Shown: positions 27,842 to 37,780, numbered from the stretch's first letter. The stretch is DNA of 64,000 bases from Lysobacter antibioticus (GCF_001442535.1 NZ_CP013141.1:2630588-2694587); one strand, 5' to 3'. Translations and numbers: made by a program. The notes: a model not told the origin generated them from the letters alone.

Positions 27842-28415
27842 CCGTTGCCGTTGCCGTTGCCCCAGATTTTGATCTGCTTTGCTGCTTTGCTGCTTTGCCG
27901 GTCAAGTGGAGACCCGGAGGGCGGCGCACAGGACGTGCGCCGTTTTCCGATAAGACAGGGACGTCTTATCGGAAAATCCCGGCGCAAGCTGCGTGCTCGC
28001 AGGGGAGCTTCGTCAAGGAAAAGCACTTTTCTTTGGTGACTTTTGACCGAAGGGAATCCAGACGGACTTTTGGGGCTTTGGCCAAAAGAAAGTTACCCGC
28101 ACCCTTTAGGGGGCGGAAGCTCTGCACTGGCTTTTAGGCTCTTAGCCGGAAGCAAGATCAAACGCCAAAAGCTTCCGCCACTAAAGCGGCGGGTTACTTT
28201 CTTTTGTCATAAGCAACAAAAGAAAGCTAACCAAAGAAAAATGCTTTTCTTTTGAATCACCAGCCCGCACGAGCGGTGCATACGCGGGGATTTTTCATAC
28301 GGGACATCCCTGTCCCGATGAAAAACGGCCCGCATCCATGCGAGCCGCCCTCCGGGTCTTCTATGGCCTTCGCGAGGTCGAGGCGACGCACAGCAACAGC
28401 AACAGCAACAGCAAC
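27842..28415. repeat. Paired-hairpin interspersed element, copy C (two inverted modules)
   Basis: A short head of CCGTTG units at 27842-27862 is followed by the left module: hairpin 1 (27922-27942, arms CGGCGCAC/GTGCGCCG, loop AGGAC) and hairpin 2 (27943-27976, loop AGGGAC). The inverted right module starts near 28150 with hairpin 3 at about 28190-28231, hairpin 2 at 28291-28325 (minus-strand ACAGGGATGT) and ends in four CAGCAA units at 28391-28414. It begins about 66 bases after the TonB receptor stop. The rest of 27776-28678 holds a REP pair and no supported gene. Confidence 0.87.
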
Positions 28416-28458
28416 CTTATGGCAACGGCGGTTACAGTCTCTGCGATGTTGCTTCTGG

Positions 28459-28546
28459 GTAGGAGCGGCGCAAGCCGCGACCGCGCATCTGCGGCTGCCG
28501 GCGCGGGCAGTCCTGCCTGCGCGGTCGCGGCTTGCGCCGCTCCTAC
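28459..28546. repeat. Inverted pair of GTAG-type REPs (REPIN)
   Basis: A forward REP at 28459-28482 faces its exact inverse at 28523-28546 over a 40-base spacer, which can fold into one long hairpin. REP doublets of this kind are mobilised by RAYT transposases in related genomes; no RAYT gene is in the window. Confidence 0.82.
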
Positions 28547-28678
28547 CCCGCGATCGTTTAGGGCTTCGCTCAATGACGAAGGCGGTGCGATGCTTGCCCG
28601 CGCCTGGGCCTCGGCCTGCATCCCCTCCTACCCTCAAACAGCGACAATGCCGATCAGGCCATTACACGAGCCCCTGCG

Positions 28679-29833
28679 ATGATCCGACTATCCTGCCTTG
28701 CCTCCCGGTCCGTCTTGCTGACCCTGTGCCTCTCGGCCACGGGCGCCCTCGCCGCAGGCCATGAGCGCTCGCCAGCGGCCACCGAGACGACCCCGACGCC
28801 CAGCGCCTCGGCATTCGACGACGGGCCCTATCTGCGCTACACGTCCGATCGCATCGAAGCGCGCTGGGTCTGCGACGGCAAGCCGGTCGAACGCTTGTTC
28901 CCGGCGCTGCGCTGGCCGGTCGCGGTGCCTGCGCAATGCGGCCAACCGGCGGTCTCGGTACGCACACCGGCCGAAGCCGAAACAGAAGTCTCGCCGCAGG
29001 GCGTCGAACGCATCGCCGCGCTCTCGGACGTGCACGGCCAGTACGAGCTGATGGTCCAACTGCTGCAGAGCAACGGCATCGTCGACCGCAAGCTGCGCTG
29101 GCGTTATGGGCGCGGCCATTTGGTCATCGCCGGCGATGTGTTCGACCGCGGCCCCAAGGTCAACCAGGCGCTGTGGCTGCTGTACGGCCTGGAACAGCAG
29201 GCGCGGGCGGCCGGCGGCGCGGTGCATCTGCTGCTCGGCAATCACGAGGTCATGGTGCTGGCCAACGACCTGCGCTACGTCAACGAGGGTTACCAGCGCA
29301 ACGCCGGCCTGCTCGGCCGTTCCTATGTCGAACTGTACGGCCCCGACACGGTGCTCGGCCGCTGGCTGCGCAGCAAGTCGGTGATCGGCCAGGTCAACGA
29401 CCTGTTGTTCGTGCACGGCGGCATCGCCGCGAGCTATTTCGAATCCGGTCTGAGCCGGGCGCAGATCAACGACCGTTATCGCGCCACCCTCGGCACGCCC
29501 AAATCGGTCTGGCAGCAGGAACCGTCGCTGCTGCCGCTCTACAACGGCAAGACCAGCCCGATCTGGTACCGCGGCTACTTCATCGACCCGGCCCTGACCC
29601 AGGATCAGGTCGATGCGATCGCCGCGCGCCTCGGCGTCGGCCGCATCGTCGTCGGCCATACCTCGCATAAGCGCATCGGCAGCTATTTCGACGGCCGCGT
29701 GATCGCGATCGACAGCAGCATCAAGAACGGCCAGTACGGCGAGCTGTTGCTGATCGAACGCGGCAAGTTCAGCCGCGGCACGCCCGAGGGCAAGCGTCTG
29801 CCGCTGACCGCCGGCGAGCCCCTCTCCGATTGA
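28679..29833 (+). CDS. Secreted Shewanella-like (PPP-type) metallophosphoesterase
   Basis: The 384-residue protein has a signal peptide (about 1-25, cut after GALAA). The PPP-type metal motifs are all visible: SDVHG near 117, GDVFDRGP near 157, GNHE near 190, then FVHGG and a C-terminal VGHT. The order and spacing fit bacterial Shelph phosphatases, which use two metals to hydrolyse phosphomonoesters, including phosphotyrosine. The export signal places it in the periplasm or outside. It stands alone: a repeat region lies upstream and a convergent FKBP gene follows. The start ATG at 28679 keeps the whole signal peptide. Confidence 0.85.
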   Translation: MIRLSCLASRSVLLTLCLSATGALAAGHERSPAATETTPTPSASAFDDGPYLRYTSDRIEARWVCDGKPVERLFPALRWPVAVPAQCGQPAVSVRTPAEAETEVSPQGVERIAALSDVHGQYELMVQLLQSNGIVDRKLRWRYGRGHLVIAGDVFDRGPKVNQALWLLYGLEQQARAAGGAVHLLLGNHEVMVLANDLRYVNEGYQRNAGLLGRSYVELYGPDTVLGRWLRSKSVIGQVNDLLFVHGGIAASYFESGLSRAQINDRYRATLGTPKSVWQQEPSLLPLYNGKTSPIWYRGYFIDPALTQDQVDAIAARLGVGRIVVGHTSHKRIGSYFDGRVIAIDSSIKNGQYGELLLIERGKFSRGTPEGKRLPLTAGEPLSD

Positions 29834-29844
29834 ACGAACGGTGA

Positions 29845-29874
29845 CCACGCGGACGATGCTCGTCGCCCGCGTGG
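29845..29874. terminator. Hairpin between convergent genes
   Basis: An inverted repeat CCACGCGG ... CCGCGTGG with an inner ACGA/TCGT pair lies between the stops of the phosphatase and the FKBP gene. There is no T-run, so an intrinsic terminator is only possible. Confidence 0.35.
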
Positions 29875-29887
29875 CGGTGAGCCGCGC

Positions 29888-30628
29888 TCAACGCGCGATC
29901 TCGAGCAATTCCAGATCGAACACCAAGGTCGCGTTCGGTTCGATCTGGCCGGGCACGCCGGTCTCGCCGTAGCCGAGTCGGGCCGGCACCCAGAAACGGT
30001 GTTTAGCGCCTGGCGACATCAGCATCAGCCCTTCTCGCAGGCCCGGCATGATCTGGTTGAGCGGGAACTCGGCCGGGTGATCGGTAGCGTAGGTGCTCTC
30101 GAACTCGCTGCCGTCGAGCAGACGCCCCACGTAGTTGACCCGCACCGTGCCGTCGGCGGCCGGCCTGGCGCCGCGGCCGGGGCGCTCGATGCGATATTGC
30201 AGGCCCGACGCGGTCGTGACCACGCCCGCTTGCTTGCGGTTATCGGCCAGGTAGCGGTCGCCCTCGGCCAGATTCTTCTGCGCCAGCGCCTGCTGGCCGG
30301 CCTGGCGCTTGCGCTGCAGGTGCTCGACGAAGCCGCTGCGCACCTTGGCGATCTGCGCCTCGTCCAGGCGCGGCGGTGCGCCGGCATGGGCCGCCCGCAG
30401 TGCGATCACGACGGTGTCGATGTCGACCTCGTCCTTGATCGGTGCAAGCCGCTTGGCCATGTCGAGACCGACCATGTAGCTGACTTGGCCGCGCGGGCCG
30501 TCGATGGCGGCCGGCACGGTCGCTGCGGTCCGCTTCGCGGCTGCGGCCGCGGTTTGCTCGGTATCGGAGCGACAGGCTGCGGGCGACAACACGAGACACA
30601 GAACGATGGCGTGGGCGGAGCGGTTCAT
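29888..30628 (-). CDS. FKBP-type peptidyl-prolyl cis-trans isomerase, exported
   Basis: The 246-residue protein has an export signal (MNRSAHAIVLCLVLSPAACRS); the Cys at 19 might be lipidated, but Pro at -3 is poor for a lipobox. An N-terminal FKBP helical domain (VSYMVGLDMAKRLAPIKDEVD onward, about 50-140) precedes the catalytic FKBP domain at about 143-246: YVGRLLDGSEFEST, then FPLNQIMPGLREGLMLMSPG and GYGETGVPGQIEPNATLVFDLELL. This matches Mip/FkpA-type dimeric chaperone-isomerases of the periplasm or outer membrane. It stands alone and is oriented with the downstream multicopper oxidase gene, about 60 bases from its end. Confidence 0.88.
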   Translation of the reverse strand: MNRSAHAIVLCLVLSPAACRSDTEQTAAAAAKRTAATVPAAIDGPRGQVSYMVGLDMAKRLAPIKDEVDIDTVVIALRAAHAGAPPRLDEAQIAKVRSGFVEHLQRKRQAGQQALAQKNLAEGDRYLADNRKQAGVVTTASGLQYRIERPGRGARPAADGTVRVNYVGRLLDGSEFESTYATDHPAEFPLNQIMPGLREGLMLMSPGAKHRFWVPARLGYGETGVPGQIEPNATLVFDLELLEIAR

Positions 30629-30686
30629 GGTGCGGCACTCTCCTGGCGATGAGCTCAGAGACGGTCGATAGGCCGGGCTGCTGCCC

Positions 30687-32348
30687 TCAGTCGGTCACCG
30701 CGAAGGCGACCATCATGCCCATGTCCTCGTGCTCGAGGTTGTGGCAATGGATCATGTAGCGATGCGTGCCCGACAGCTGCTGGGCGAAGTCGATGGCGAT
30801 GCGGACGATCTCGCCGGGCCAGATCACCACGGTGTCGTTCCAGCCGGTGTCCTGCGGATTGAGCCCGTGGGCAGCGACGGCGCGGCCGCGGATGTCGGGC
30901 GGGCTGATGCTGCGCGAGACCACCCGGAAGCGGAAGCCGTGCACGTGGATGGGGTGCGGCATGCTGGTCATGTTGTTGCGTATCTCCCAGACCTCGCGGC
31001 TGCCGCGCTTGATCCGGAACATCGGCTCATGGCCGACCGTGTGCATGTTCCAGTCATTGATGAACCAGCTGCCCTCCTGATTCATGCTCAGGCGGATCGG
31101 ACGCACCGACCAGCCGGCCGTATCCGGCGGCGGCGCCAGGTCGCTTAGGCGTTCGGGCAACTTCGCCGGCGGACGTTTGGCCGGCTTTGGCGTGGTTTCG
31201 CTGCAACCGGCGATGCAGAACTGCATGAGGTCGAAGGCCTCGCCCATCGCCGCGGCGCCGGGGTGCTCGCCCATCGGGTCGGGCGCGAACGCACCGGACT
31301 CGTCTTCGTTCTCCATCGCCAGGTACTCCAGGCTGCGCAGCAGCACGCGTTCGCCGGCGGCGACTGCGCTGAAATCCACCAGCACGTCGATGCGTTGCGC
31401 CGGCGCCAGGAACACGTCGTCGACCGTCCACGGCCGCGCCAGCAATCCGCCGTCGCTGCCGATCAGATGAAACGGCAGCGATTGCCCGCGATGCTCGAAA
31501 GCGAGCCGCAGCATGCGCGCGTTGGCGACGTTGGCGATACGGAAGCGATACAGCGCCTGCAGCACGTCGAGGAAGGGTTCAGGGGTCCAGTTGACCAGTA
31601 GCCGGTTACCGATCCAGTCGTCGGCGCCTTGCCGATAGATGATGGCGTTGTCGGCGTCGACTTGCTTGTCGGAAATCATCAACGGCAGGTCGCGCACGCC
31701 CCAGGGCAGACCGAGGCTCGCGGCCAGTGCGCGCTCTTCGTCGTCGTCCACGCGCAGCAGGCCGGCCAGGCCGTGCTGCAACTGCGCGCCGGTACGCCCG
31801 TGCGGATGGGCGTGGTACCAGTACAGGCCGGCGCGATCGGCGACCCGGAAGCGATAGCGCTTGCCGGCGCCGGGAGCGACCGGATGCAGGCCGCTGCCGT
31901 CGTTGGCTTCGTCGACGCTCAGGCCGTGCCAGTGGATCGTGGTGTCTTCGCCGAGGCGGTTGTCCAGGCTCACGTCCAACTCCGCGCCGCGGTCGATGCG
32001 CAACAAGGGGTTGATGCCGACGCCCGCGCGCGCGGCATGGGCGTAATGCCAGATCCGGGTCGGCGCGCCGTCGAAGATCGGAAACGCCGCTTCCGTCGCG
32101 GCCAACACCAGCGGCGCCGACAGACGGGTTTCGGCGAGCAGGCCGGTCGCACCGGGAATGCGCAGCGGTTGCCGGAACGGTGCCTGCGCCGATGGCGTCG
32201 CCGCCTCAGTGGCCCGCGCATCGGCATCGGCATGCGCCGCGTGCGGCAAGCGGCGAGCGCGTTGCGACAGCGCATACGGCAGTGCGACCGCCGCCGCGGC
32301 CGCCGCCGACAGACCCAACACCCACTTGCGACGATTCGTGTTGACCAT
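30687..32348 (-). CDS. Multicopper oxidase, probably Tat-exported
   Basis: The 553-residue protein has all four copper motifs: HWHGLS (about 137), HAHPHG, HPIHVHG and the C-terminal HCHNLEHEDMGM with the type 1 Cys, two His and a Met ligand. The N-terminus NTNRRKWVLGLSAAAAAAVALPYAL fits a twin-arginine signal, common for enzymes that fold with copper inside the cell. There is a Pro- and Cys-containing insert near 350-385. CueO/CotA-like enzymes oxidise Cu(I), metals or phenols in the periplasm. The start ATG 32348 is chosen for the RR motif; a 37-codon longer frame adds nothing signal-like. No copper genes adjoin it; an RND pump with a metal-type two-component system lies 9 kb away. Confidence 0.87.
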   Translation of the reverse strand: MVNTNRRKWVLGLSAAAAAAVALPYALSQRARRLPHAAHADADARATEAATPSAQAPFRQPLRIPGATGLLAETRLSAPLVLAATEAAFPIFDGAPTRIWHYAHAARAGVGINPLLRIDRGAELDVSLDNRLGEDTTIHWHGLSVDEANDGSGLHPVAPGAGKRYRFRVADRAGLYWYHAHPHGRTGAQLQHGLAGLLRVDDDEERALAASLGLPWGVRDLPLMISDKQVDADNAIIYRQGADDWIGNRLLVNWTPEPFLDVLQALYRFRIANVANARMLRLAFEHRGQSLPFHLIGSDGGLLARPWTVDDVFLAPAQRIDVLVDFSAVAAGERVLLRSLEYLAMENEDESGAFAPDPMGEHPGAAAMGEAFDLMQFCIAGCSETTPKPAKRPPAKLPERLSDLAPPPDTAGWSVRPIRLSMNQEGSWFINDWNMHTVGHEPMFRIKRGSREVWEIRNNMTSMPHPIHVHGFRFRVVSRSISPPDIRGRAVAAHGLNPQDTGWNDTVVIWPGEIVRIAIDFAQQLSGTHRYMIHCHNLEHEDMGMMVAFAVTD

Positions 32349-33150
32349 GGAGCGGGACACCCTCGTTAGCGATGCTTCTACGAGTCGCGCTGCCGATGCA
32401 TTCGTCGGTGCACGGACTCGTCCGTCGCTGATCGATCGCAGGAAGCACGACCCGCACATCGCGCAGAATCGAGTCTCCGCTGCATCTCAGTCAGCACGAA
32501 TTACGGGCATACATCACGATTTCATAATCGGCGATGCGCGCTAAAACCCCTTGATTCGCAGCGTTTGTTTCATCCTCGATGCGGCCGAGTCAAATAACCA
32601 AAGATCATGAGAAATCCGGCTGTTCGCGACTGAGGTATCGGCAAGCCGTGCCGTCTGCATCTCAACAGGGGTGCACTTCAGTCATTCGATGCGAGGCAAC
32701 CACCATGTCCATGAATGGCGGCGAGGCCGCTCGTCCGCAGTCAGGCGCCGCCGTGGTCGCAGCCGACGCCAGGAGCGCTTCGCCGACTCCGCCGATCCGG
32801 CAGCGGTTCGCCCGACATACTGATGTCATCGATGTCCGACACCTTGTCGTGCGGCATTCTTCTGTTCGACGCGTCTTCGTCCGTCACGCTTTCGACCGCC
32901 CGGCCCTTCTCTCGCCGCTGCCGCCTGCGGCATCCGGCCAGCCCATCGCGCTTCGCGCGGGAACCAGCGCCCCACTGCGTCGGCCGAGTCGTCGGCCAAC
33001 GCATTTCTCCGCAACAACCCACACGGGTCGCCGAAACCAGGCCTGACGACGACACAGGCCTGTGCGTGCGGATCGGGCGATCACTTCAGCGCCCGGCCAC
33101 CGATGCGCGGGCGACTTCCCTTCAAACACGGAAGCTAAGAGGAGACTCTG
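32349..33150. other. Long intergenic region with no supported gene
   Basis: About 800 bases between the start of the multicopper oxidase and the start of the PKD phosphatase. Frames at 32579-33046 (+) and 32741-33055 (-) are open, but neither has a ribosome site, codon pattern or recognisable sequence. The stretch is AT-richer near 32500-32640 and must hold two divergent promoters. The right-hand gene has an AAGAGGAG ribosome site at about 33136-33143. Confidence 0.6.
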
Positions 33151-35952
33151 ATGGCCACCCCAGGTGCAAGCGGTTTTCGCCGGCGAATCACGCTCGGCGC
33201 GTTGTTGTTGTTCGGAAGCTTGATCGGATCCCAATCCGCGTTCGCGGCGCAGCGGACTGTGCAACTCAGCGAAGACGACGTCGTCACCAAACGCGTGCCG
33301 ACCACGCGCTCGGCGCTGTTGGCCTCGCCCGGCAATCGCGTCTGCGAAGTCGGCGCGAAATGGGTCCGGGTCGGCTTCAAGGAACTGGTACTGCAGGGCT
33401 ACGACTCGCTCAAGATCACCAGTTCCGGCGGCGACCGCTACGTCTTCCAGGGCGACCACTGGAACGACCGCGCCTTCCACTCCCGCGCCTTTCGCGGCGA
33501 GTGCGTGGTCATCGAGCCCTACTTCGGCCACCCCGACAGCCGCTACACCGTCGACAGCTACGATTTCGGCACCAAGGACCTCAGCCTGACCACGGTCACC
33601 GTGGCCGGCGCGGGCGACATCTGCGACAGCTCGCCGGCCGACTGCGGCAAAACCTCGGACCTGATCGTGGCGATCAATCCGACCGCAGTGTTCACCGCCG
33701 GCGACAACGCCTACGGCAGCGGCACCCTGTCGGAATACAACAACCTCTACCACTCGCGCTGGGGTCGCTTCAAAGGCCTGACCCGGCCCACGCCCGGCAA
33801 CCACGACTATCAAACCACCGGCGCAAAGGGCTACTTCGACTATTACAACGGCATGGACCAAGCGACCGGCCCGGCCGGGGATCGCAGCAAGGGCTATTAC
33901 AGCTACGACGTCGGCGACTGGCACTTCATCGCCCTCAACACCATGTCCGGCGGCAGCGTCGCCTCCGCCCAGCTGACCTGGCTGAGCAACGACCTGGCCG
34001 CCAACACCAAGCCCTGCACCGCGGCATATTTTCATCATCCGCTGATCAGCCGCGGCAATTACGACGGCTATAGCTCGGTGAAACCGATCTACGACCGCCT
34101 GTATGCGGCCAAGGCCGACCTGGTGATGGTCGGCCACGACCATAACTATCAGCGCTACGGAAAGATGGACGGCAGCGGCACCGCCAAGACCGACGGCCTG
34201 CGCCAGATTCTGGTCGGCACCGGCGGACGCGACTTCTACTCGCTCAGCGGCAGCCATACGCTGTTGCAGGCCAGCCAGGCCCACACCTGGGGCGTGCTCA
34301 AGCTGACCCTGACCGCTACCGGCTATACCGGCGACTTCGTGCCCGTGGCCGGCAAGACCTGGACCGACAATTTCTCCGGCACCTGCAACAAGGCGCAGAC
34401 CGGCAACCTGCCGCCGGTGGCGAACTTCAATTCGGCGACCAACGGCCTGACCGCCAACTTCACCGATGCCTCCAGCGACAGCGACGGCAGCATCGCCTCG
34501 CGCGCATGGAATTTCGGCGACGGCAGCAGCTCGACCGCGACCAACCCCAGCCATGCCTACGCCAGCGCCGGCACCTACTCGGTGTCGCTGACGGTCACCG
34601 ACAACGGCGGCGCCACCCACAGCGTGACCAAGTCGGTCACGGTCGTGGCACCGGGCAACGCCAATCCGATCGCGGCCTTCACCTTCACTACTTCCAACCT
34701 GACCGCGGTGTTCACCGATGCCTCGACCGATTCGGACGGCAGCATCGCCGCACGCGAATGGAATTTCGGCGACGGCATCACCTCGACCACCACCAGTCCT
34801 TCGCATACCTATGCGGCAACCGGCACCTATACCGTGTCGCTGAAGGCGACCGACGACGACGGCGCGAGCCACACCGTAAGCAAGTCGGTGACCGTGACCG
34901 CCGCGCCGACCGGCAACGTACTCAGCAACGGCGTGCCGGCGACCGGCATCGCCGGCGCCAAGGACAGCGAGCAGTTCTGGACCTTGGCGGTCCCGACCGG
35001 AGCGACCGGCCTGAAGTTCGTCACCGCCGACGGCAGCGGCGATGCCGACCTGTACGTGAAGTTCGGCGCGAAGCCGACCACCGCCAGCTACGACTGCAAG
35101 TCGGACGGCAGCAGCAACGCCGAAACCTGCTCGATCGCCACCGCCCAGGCCGGCACTTATCACGTAATGATCAAGGCCTATGCGGCGATTTCCGGAGTGT
35201 CGCTGACCGGTAGCTTTGCCAGCGGCCCGTCCGGCGGCGTGGTCTGGAGCAACGGCGGCCTCAGCACCGGCGCCACCGCCAAGGACGGCACCGCCGCGCC
35301 CTCGGGCACGACCTGGAGCGAGTTGCAGAACGACACCGGCAACACCGCCGAAAGCAACACCACCACCGGTTACGCCGTCAGCAACGCGACGTATCGTCTG
35401 GCCGACGATTTCGTGGTGCCGAGCGGGCAGAGCTGGACCCTGTCCTCGGTCGACGTCTACGCCTACAAGACCAGCTACAGCGGCTCCGGCTCGCCGTTCA
35501 CCGCGGGCGTGTTGCAGGTCTGGCGCGGCCGGCCCGGCGACGCGGGCAGCACCTTGCTATGCGGCAGCACCAGCAGCAACGTGCAGGCGTCCTCAACCGA
35601 TGCGCGGATCTATCGCACCGGCAACAGCTTGTATCCGTCCCCCGGCAGCGCCACCGTCACCACACGCAAGGTCTGGCGCAACCGCCTGAGCATGCCGGCA
35701 GCTTGCGCGGGCAACGGCTTCTTCAGCGCAGGCAGTTACTGGCTCGTGTGGGGCAGCACCGACAGCAGCGCCGGCGCGCACTTCGCTCCGCCGATGACCG
35801 TAGTCGGCGCGCGCGGCCGCTCCGGCGCCAACGCCCGCCAGTACGATGTGTCGGCCGGCACCTGGAGTTCCCTGATCGATGTCGGCAACCCGTCCTCCGC
35901 GCCGGACGTCGCCCAGGAGCTACCCTTCGATCTCATCGGCACGACGCAGTAA
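33151..35952 (+). CDS. Secreted metallophosphoesterase with two PKD domains and a pre-peptidase C-terminal domain
   Basis: The 933-residue protein begins with a signal peptide (about 1-33, ending SAFAA). A calcineurin-type metallophosphoesterase covers about 105-400 with [19 protein letters not shown] (about 215), FHHPL and VGHDHNYQR, close to purple-acid-phosphatase-like secreted enzymes. Two PKD domains follow (about 419-500 and 505-588), each with a WNFGDG ... TYxVSL core. A pre-peptidase C-terminal domain lies at about 590-690 ([17 protein letters not shown] ... [16 protein letters not shown]). The last 230 residues are Ser/Gly-rich and unassigned. The module order is like that of secreted hydrolases of predatory soil bacteria. 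A strong hairpin follows the stop. Confidence 0.88.
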   Translation: MATPGASGFRRRITLGALLLFGSLIGSQSAFAAQRTVQLSEDDVVTKRVPTTRSALLASPGNRVCEVGAKWVRVGFKELVLQGYDSLKITSSGGDRYVFQGDHWNDRAFHSRAFRGECVVIEPYFGHPDSRYTVDSYDFGTKDLSLTTVTVAGAGDICDSSPADCGKTSDLIVAINPTAVFTAGDNAYGSGTLSEYNNLYHSRWGRFKGLTRPTPGNHDYQTTGAKGYFDYYNGMDQATGPAGDRSKGYYSYDVGDWHFIALNTMSGGSVASAQLTWLSNDLAANTKPCTAAYFHHPLISRGNYDGYSSVKPIYDRLYAAKADLVMVGHDHNYQRYGKMDGSGTAKTDGLRQILVGTGGRDFYSLSGSHTLLQASQAHTWGVLKLTLTATGYTGDFVPVAGKTWTDNFSGTCNKAQTGNLPPVANFNSATNGLTANFTDASSDSDGSIASRAWNFGDGSSSTATNPSHAYASAGTYSVSLTVTDNGGATHSVTKSVTVVAPGNANPIAAFTFTTSNLTAVFTDASTDSDGSIAAREWNFGDGITSTTTSPSHTYAATGTYTVSLKATDDDGASHTVSKSVTVTAAPTGNVLSNGVPATGIAGAKDSEQFWTLAVPTGATGLKFVTADGSGDADLYVKFGAKPTTASYDCKSDGSSNAETCSIATAQAGTYHVMIKAYAAISGVSLTGSFASGPSGGVVWSNGGLSTGATAKDGTAAPSGTTWSELQNDTGNTAESNTTTGYAVSNATYRLADDFVVPSGQSWTLSSVDVYAYKTSYSGSGSPFTAGVLQVWRGRPGDAGSTLLCGSTSSNVQASSTDARIYRTGNSLYPSPGSATVTTRKVWRNRLSMPAACAGNGFFSAGSYWLVWGSTDSSAGAHFAPPMTVVGARGRSGANARQYDVSAGTWSSLIDVGNPSSAPDVAQELPFDLIGTTQ

Positions 35953-35958
35953 AGCGCA

Positions 35959-35987
35959 GGCCCGGGTCGCCGCCGGCGATCCGGGCC
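35959..35987 (+). terminator. Probable terminator of the PKD phosphatase gene
   Basis: A 13-bp stem (GGCCCGGGTCGCC / GGCGATCCGGGCC, one G-T pair, 3-base loop) lies six bases after the stop. It is followed by GTTCTAT, a weak T-run. Confidence 0.6.
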
Positions 35988-36046
35988 GTTCTATGCTCGA
36001 CCGACGCAGGCGACGTCGCCTGCGTCCTCGCGACAGAGAGACTCGA

Positions 36047-36553
36047 ATGAACCACAACGCTTACCGCCTGGCCATCGCATCCCTCATCGTCGCGGCCTGT
36101 TTGCTGGCCGCTTGCGAACGCCAGGACGCCGCGCCGCAAGGCCGAGCCGCGGCACCCTCGCCGGCCGCCGTGCCGCGCAAGGACAATACGGTCATGGCGG
36201 TATCGACCTCGCCGGCGGTATCGATCACCGGTGTCGAACTCGGCAGCGCGCCGATGCGGCCGCAGGACCTGCCCAAACGGCAGAAGACCTTCACCACCGG
36301 CGACACCGTGGTGGTGACGATCAAGACCGCGACCCGCGACCCGCAGGCGCGCGTCCCCGGCCGCTTGAAGGTGCGCTGGATCGACCCGGCGGGCAAGGTC
36401 TTCAATGAAGAAGCCAAGCCGGTGACCTTCAACGGCGCCGGCGTCGACGATTTCCGTGTCGCCGAGCCGATGGGATGGAAGTTGGGCAACTACCGCGTCG
36501 AAGTGTCGGTCGATGATGGGCCGGTGGTGCAGGATGGATTCTTCGTTCATTAG
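36047..36553 (+). CDS. Hypothetical lipoprotein
   Basis: The 168-residue protein has a clear lipoprotein signal: MNHNAYRLAIASLIVAACLL followed by AAC, with Cys at about 23 in an LAAC lipobox. A Pro/Ala-rich linker follows, then a small beta-rich domain from about 55 (SPAVSITGVELGSAPM, DTVVVTIKTATRD, GRLKVRWIDPAGKVFNEE, LGNYRVEVSVDDGPVVQDGFFVH). The form is that of an Ig-like periplasmic domain. I do not recognise a specific family. The ATG at 36047 has an AGAGAG ribosome site. It stands alone, between the phosphatase terminator and a large repeat region. Confidence 0.78.
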   Translation: MNHNAYRLAIASLIVAACLLAACERQDAAPQGRAAAPSPAAVPRKDNTVMAVSTSPAVSITGVELGSAPMRPQDLPKRQKTFTTGDTVVVTIKTATRDPQARVPGRLKVRWIDPAGKVFNEEAKPVTFNGAGVDDFRVAEPMGWKLGNYRVEVSVDDGPVVQDGFFVH

Positions 36554-36585
36554 GCTTGCGTCGATTGGAGTCCCGGGGCTCCAGG

Positions 36586-36609
36586 GTAGGAGCGGCGCGA
36601 GCCGCGACC
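36586..36609 (+). repeat. GTAG-type REP palindrome
   Basis: A GTAGGAGCGGCGCGAGCCGCGACC unit 32 bases after the lipoprotein stop, at the left edge of the repeat-dense stretch 36554-37989. That stretch has no supported gene. Confidence 0.75.
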
Positions 36610-36651
36610 GCGCTGTGATGGTCTTGCGGCGCAACGCTCAAGCAAGACCAA

Positions 36652-36703
36652 GATCTGGATCTGGATCTGGATCTGGATCTGGATCTGGATCTGGATCTGG
36701 ATC
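36652..36703. repeat. GATCTG hexanucleotide tandem tract
   Basis: Eight perfect GATCTG units plus GATC run straight into GATCAAACGCC, the tail start of a right-hand module. It looks like slippage expansion of the GATC at that tail. Confidence 0.92.
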
Positions 36704-36956
36704 AAACGCCAAAAGCTTCCGCCACTAAAGCGGCGGGTTACTTTCTTTTGTCATAAGCAACAAAAGAAAGGTAACCAAAGAAGTTGCTTTTCTTTGAATC
36801 ACAGGCCCGCACGTTCGATGCCGACGCAGGGATTTTTCATACGGGACATCCCTGTCCCGATGAAAAACGGCCCGCATCCCTGCGGGCCGCCCTCTGGGTC
36901 TTCTATTGCCTTCGCTAGTGCGAGGCGACGCACAGCAACAGCAACAGCAACAGCAA
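36700..36956 (-). repeat. Paired-hairpin element, lone right module (copy D)
   Basis: A single module on the minus strand without its left partner. Hairpin 3 is at about 36735-36776, hairpin 2 spans about 36833-36867 (minus-strand ACAGGGATGT), hairpin 1 is at about 36869-36888 (GGCCCGCA/TGCGGGCC arms, loop with GGA). Its head is four CAGCAA units (36933-36956). Confidence 0.83.
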
Positions 36957-37001
36957 CATCTTTACGGCAACCGCAACAGCAACAGCAATCGTAGCCAGGC
37001 G

Positions 37002-37280
37002 GTTGCTGTTGCTGTTGCTGTTGCTGTTGCCGTGAAAGCTTGGCGCAGCTCCGATCTCGCGATGCGACCGTAGACCCGGAGGGCGGCGCACAGGACGTGC
37101 GCCGTTTTCCGATAAGACAAGGATGTCTTATCGGAAAATCCCGGCGCGAGCTGCGTACTCGCAGGGGAGCTTCGTCAAGGAAAGCCCTTTTCTTTGGTTA
37201 CTTTTCTTTTGGGCCAGCAAAAGAAAGTAACCCGGCCGCGATAGCGGACGGAAGCTTTGCTCTTGCTTGATCTTGCTTGA
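37002..37280 (+). repeat. Paired-hairpin element, lone left module (copy E)
   Basis: The head is GTTGCT units at 37002-37031. Hairpin 1 is at 37084-37104 (loop AGGAC) and hairpin 2 at 37105-37138 with loop AAGGAT, giving ACAAGGATGT at 37117-37126. Hairpin 3 is near 37194-37232, then the GGACGGAAGC tail. It points away from copy D, head to head. Confidence 0.84.
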
Positions 37281-37308
37281 TGGATACATCGCGAGACCGG
37301 CGCAGTGT

Positions 37309-37332
37309 GGTCGCGGCTCGCGCCGCTCCTAC
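37309..37332 (-). repeat. GTAG-type REP palindrome (inverted)
   Basis: A GGTCGCGGCTCGCGCCGCTC unit ending CTAC, between modules E and F. Confidence 0.75.
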
Positions 37333-37358
37333 CCAAGAGCAGGCACGAACCCGCACCC

Positions 37359-37655
<297 letters not shown>

Positions 37656-37687
37656 CTGATGGATAGATCGCGAGACCGAAACAACAC

Positions 37688-37711
37688 GGTCGCGACTCAC
37701 GTCGCTCCTAC
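37688..37711 (-). repeat. GTAG-type REP palindrome (inverted)
   Basis: A slightly diverged inverted REP (GGTCGCGACTCACGTCGCTC plus CTAC) after module F. Confidence 0.65.
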
Positions 37712-37780
37712 ACGAGTGGAAGCTTCATGCGTTTGATCCCGATATTGCTTTACGGATACGCCGCGAGGCTGACAGAGCGC

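Noticed and set aside
32579..33046. A 155-codon frame in the intergenic region before the PKD phosphatase
   Set aside because: No ribosome site, an Arg/His/Pro-rich composition and no domain.
36933..37031. Regular short repeats as a CRISPR array
   Set aside because: The units are six-base tandem repeats without spacers, and no cas gene is present.
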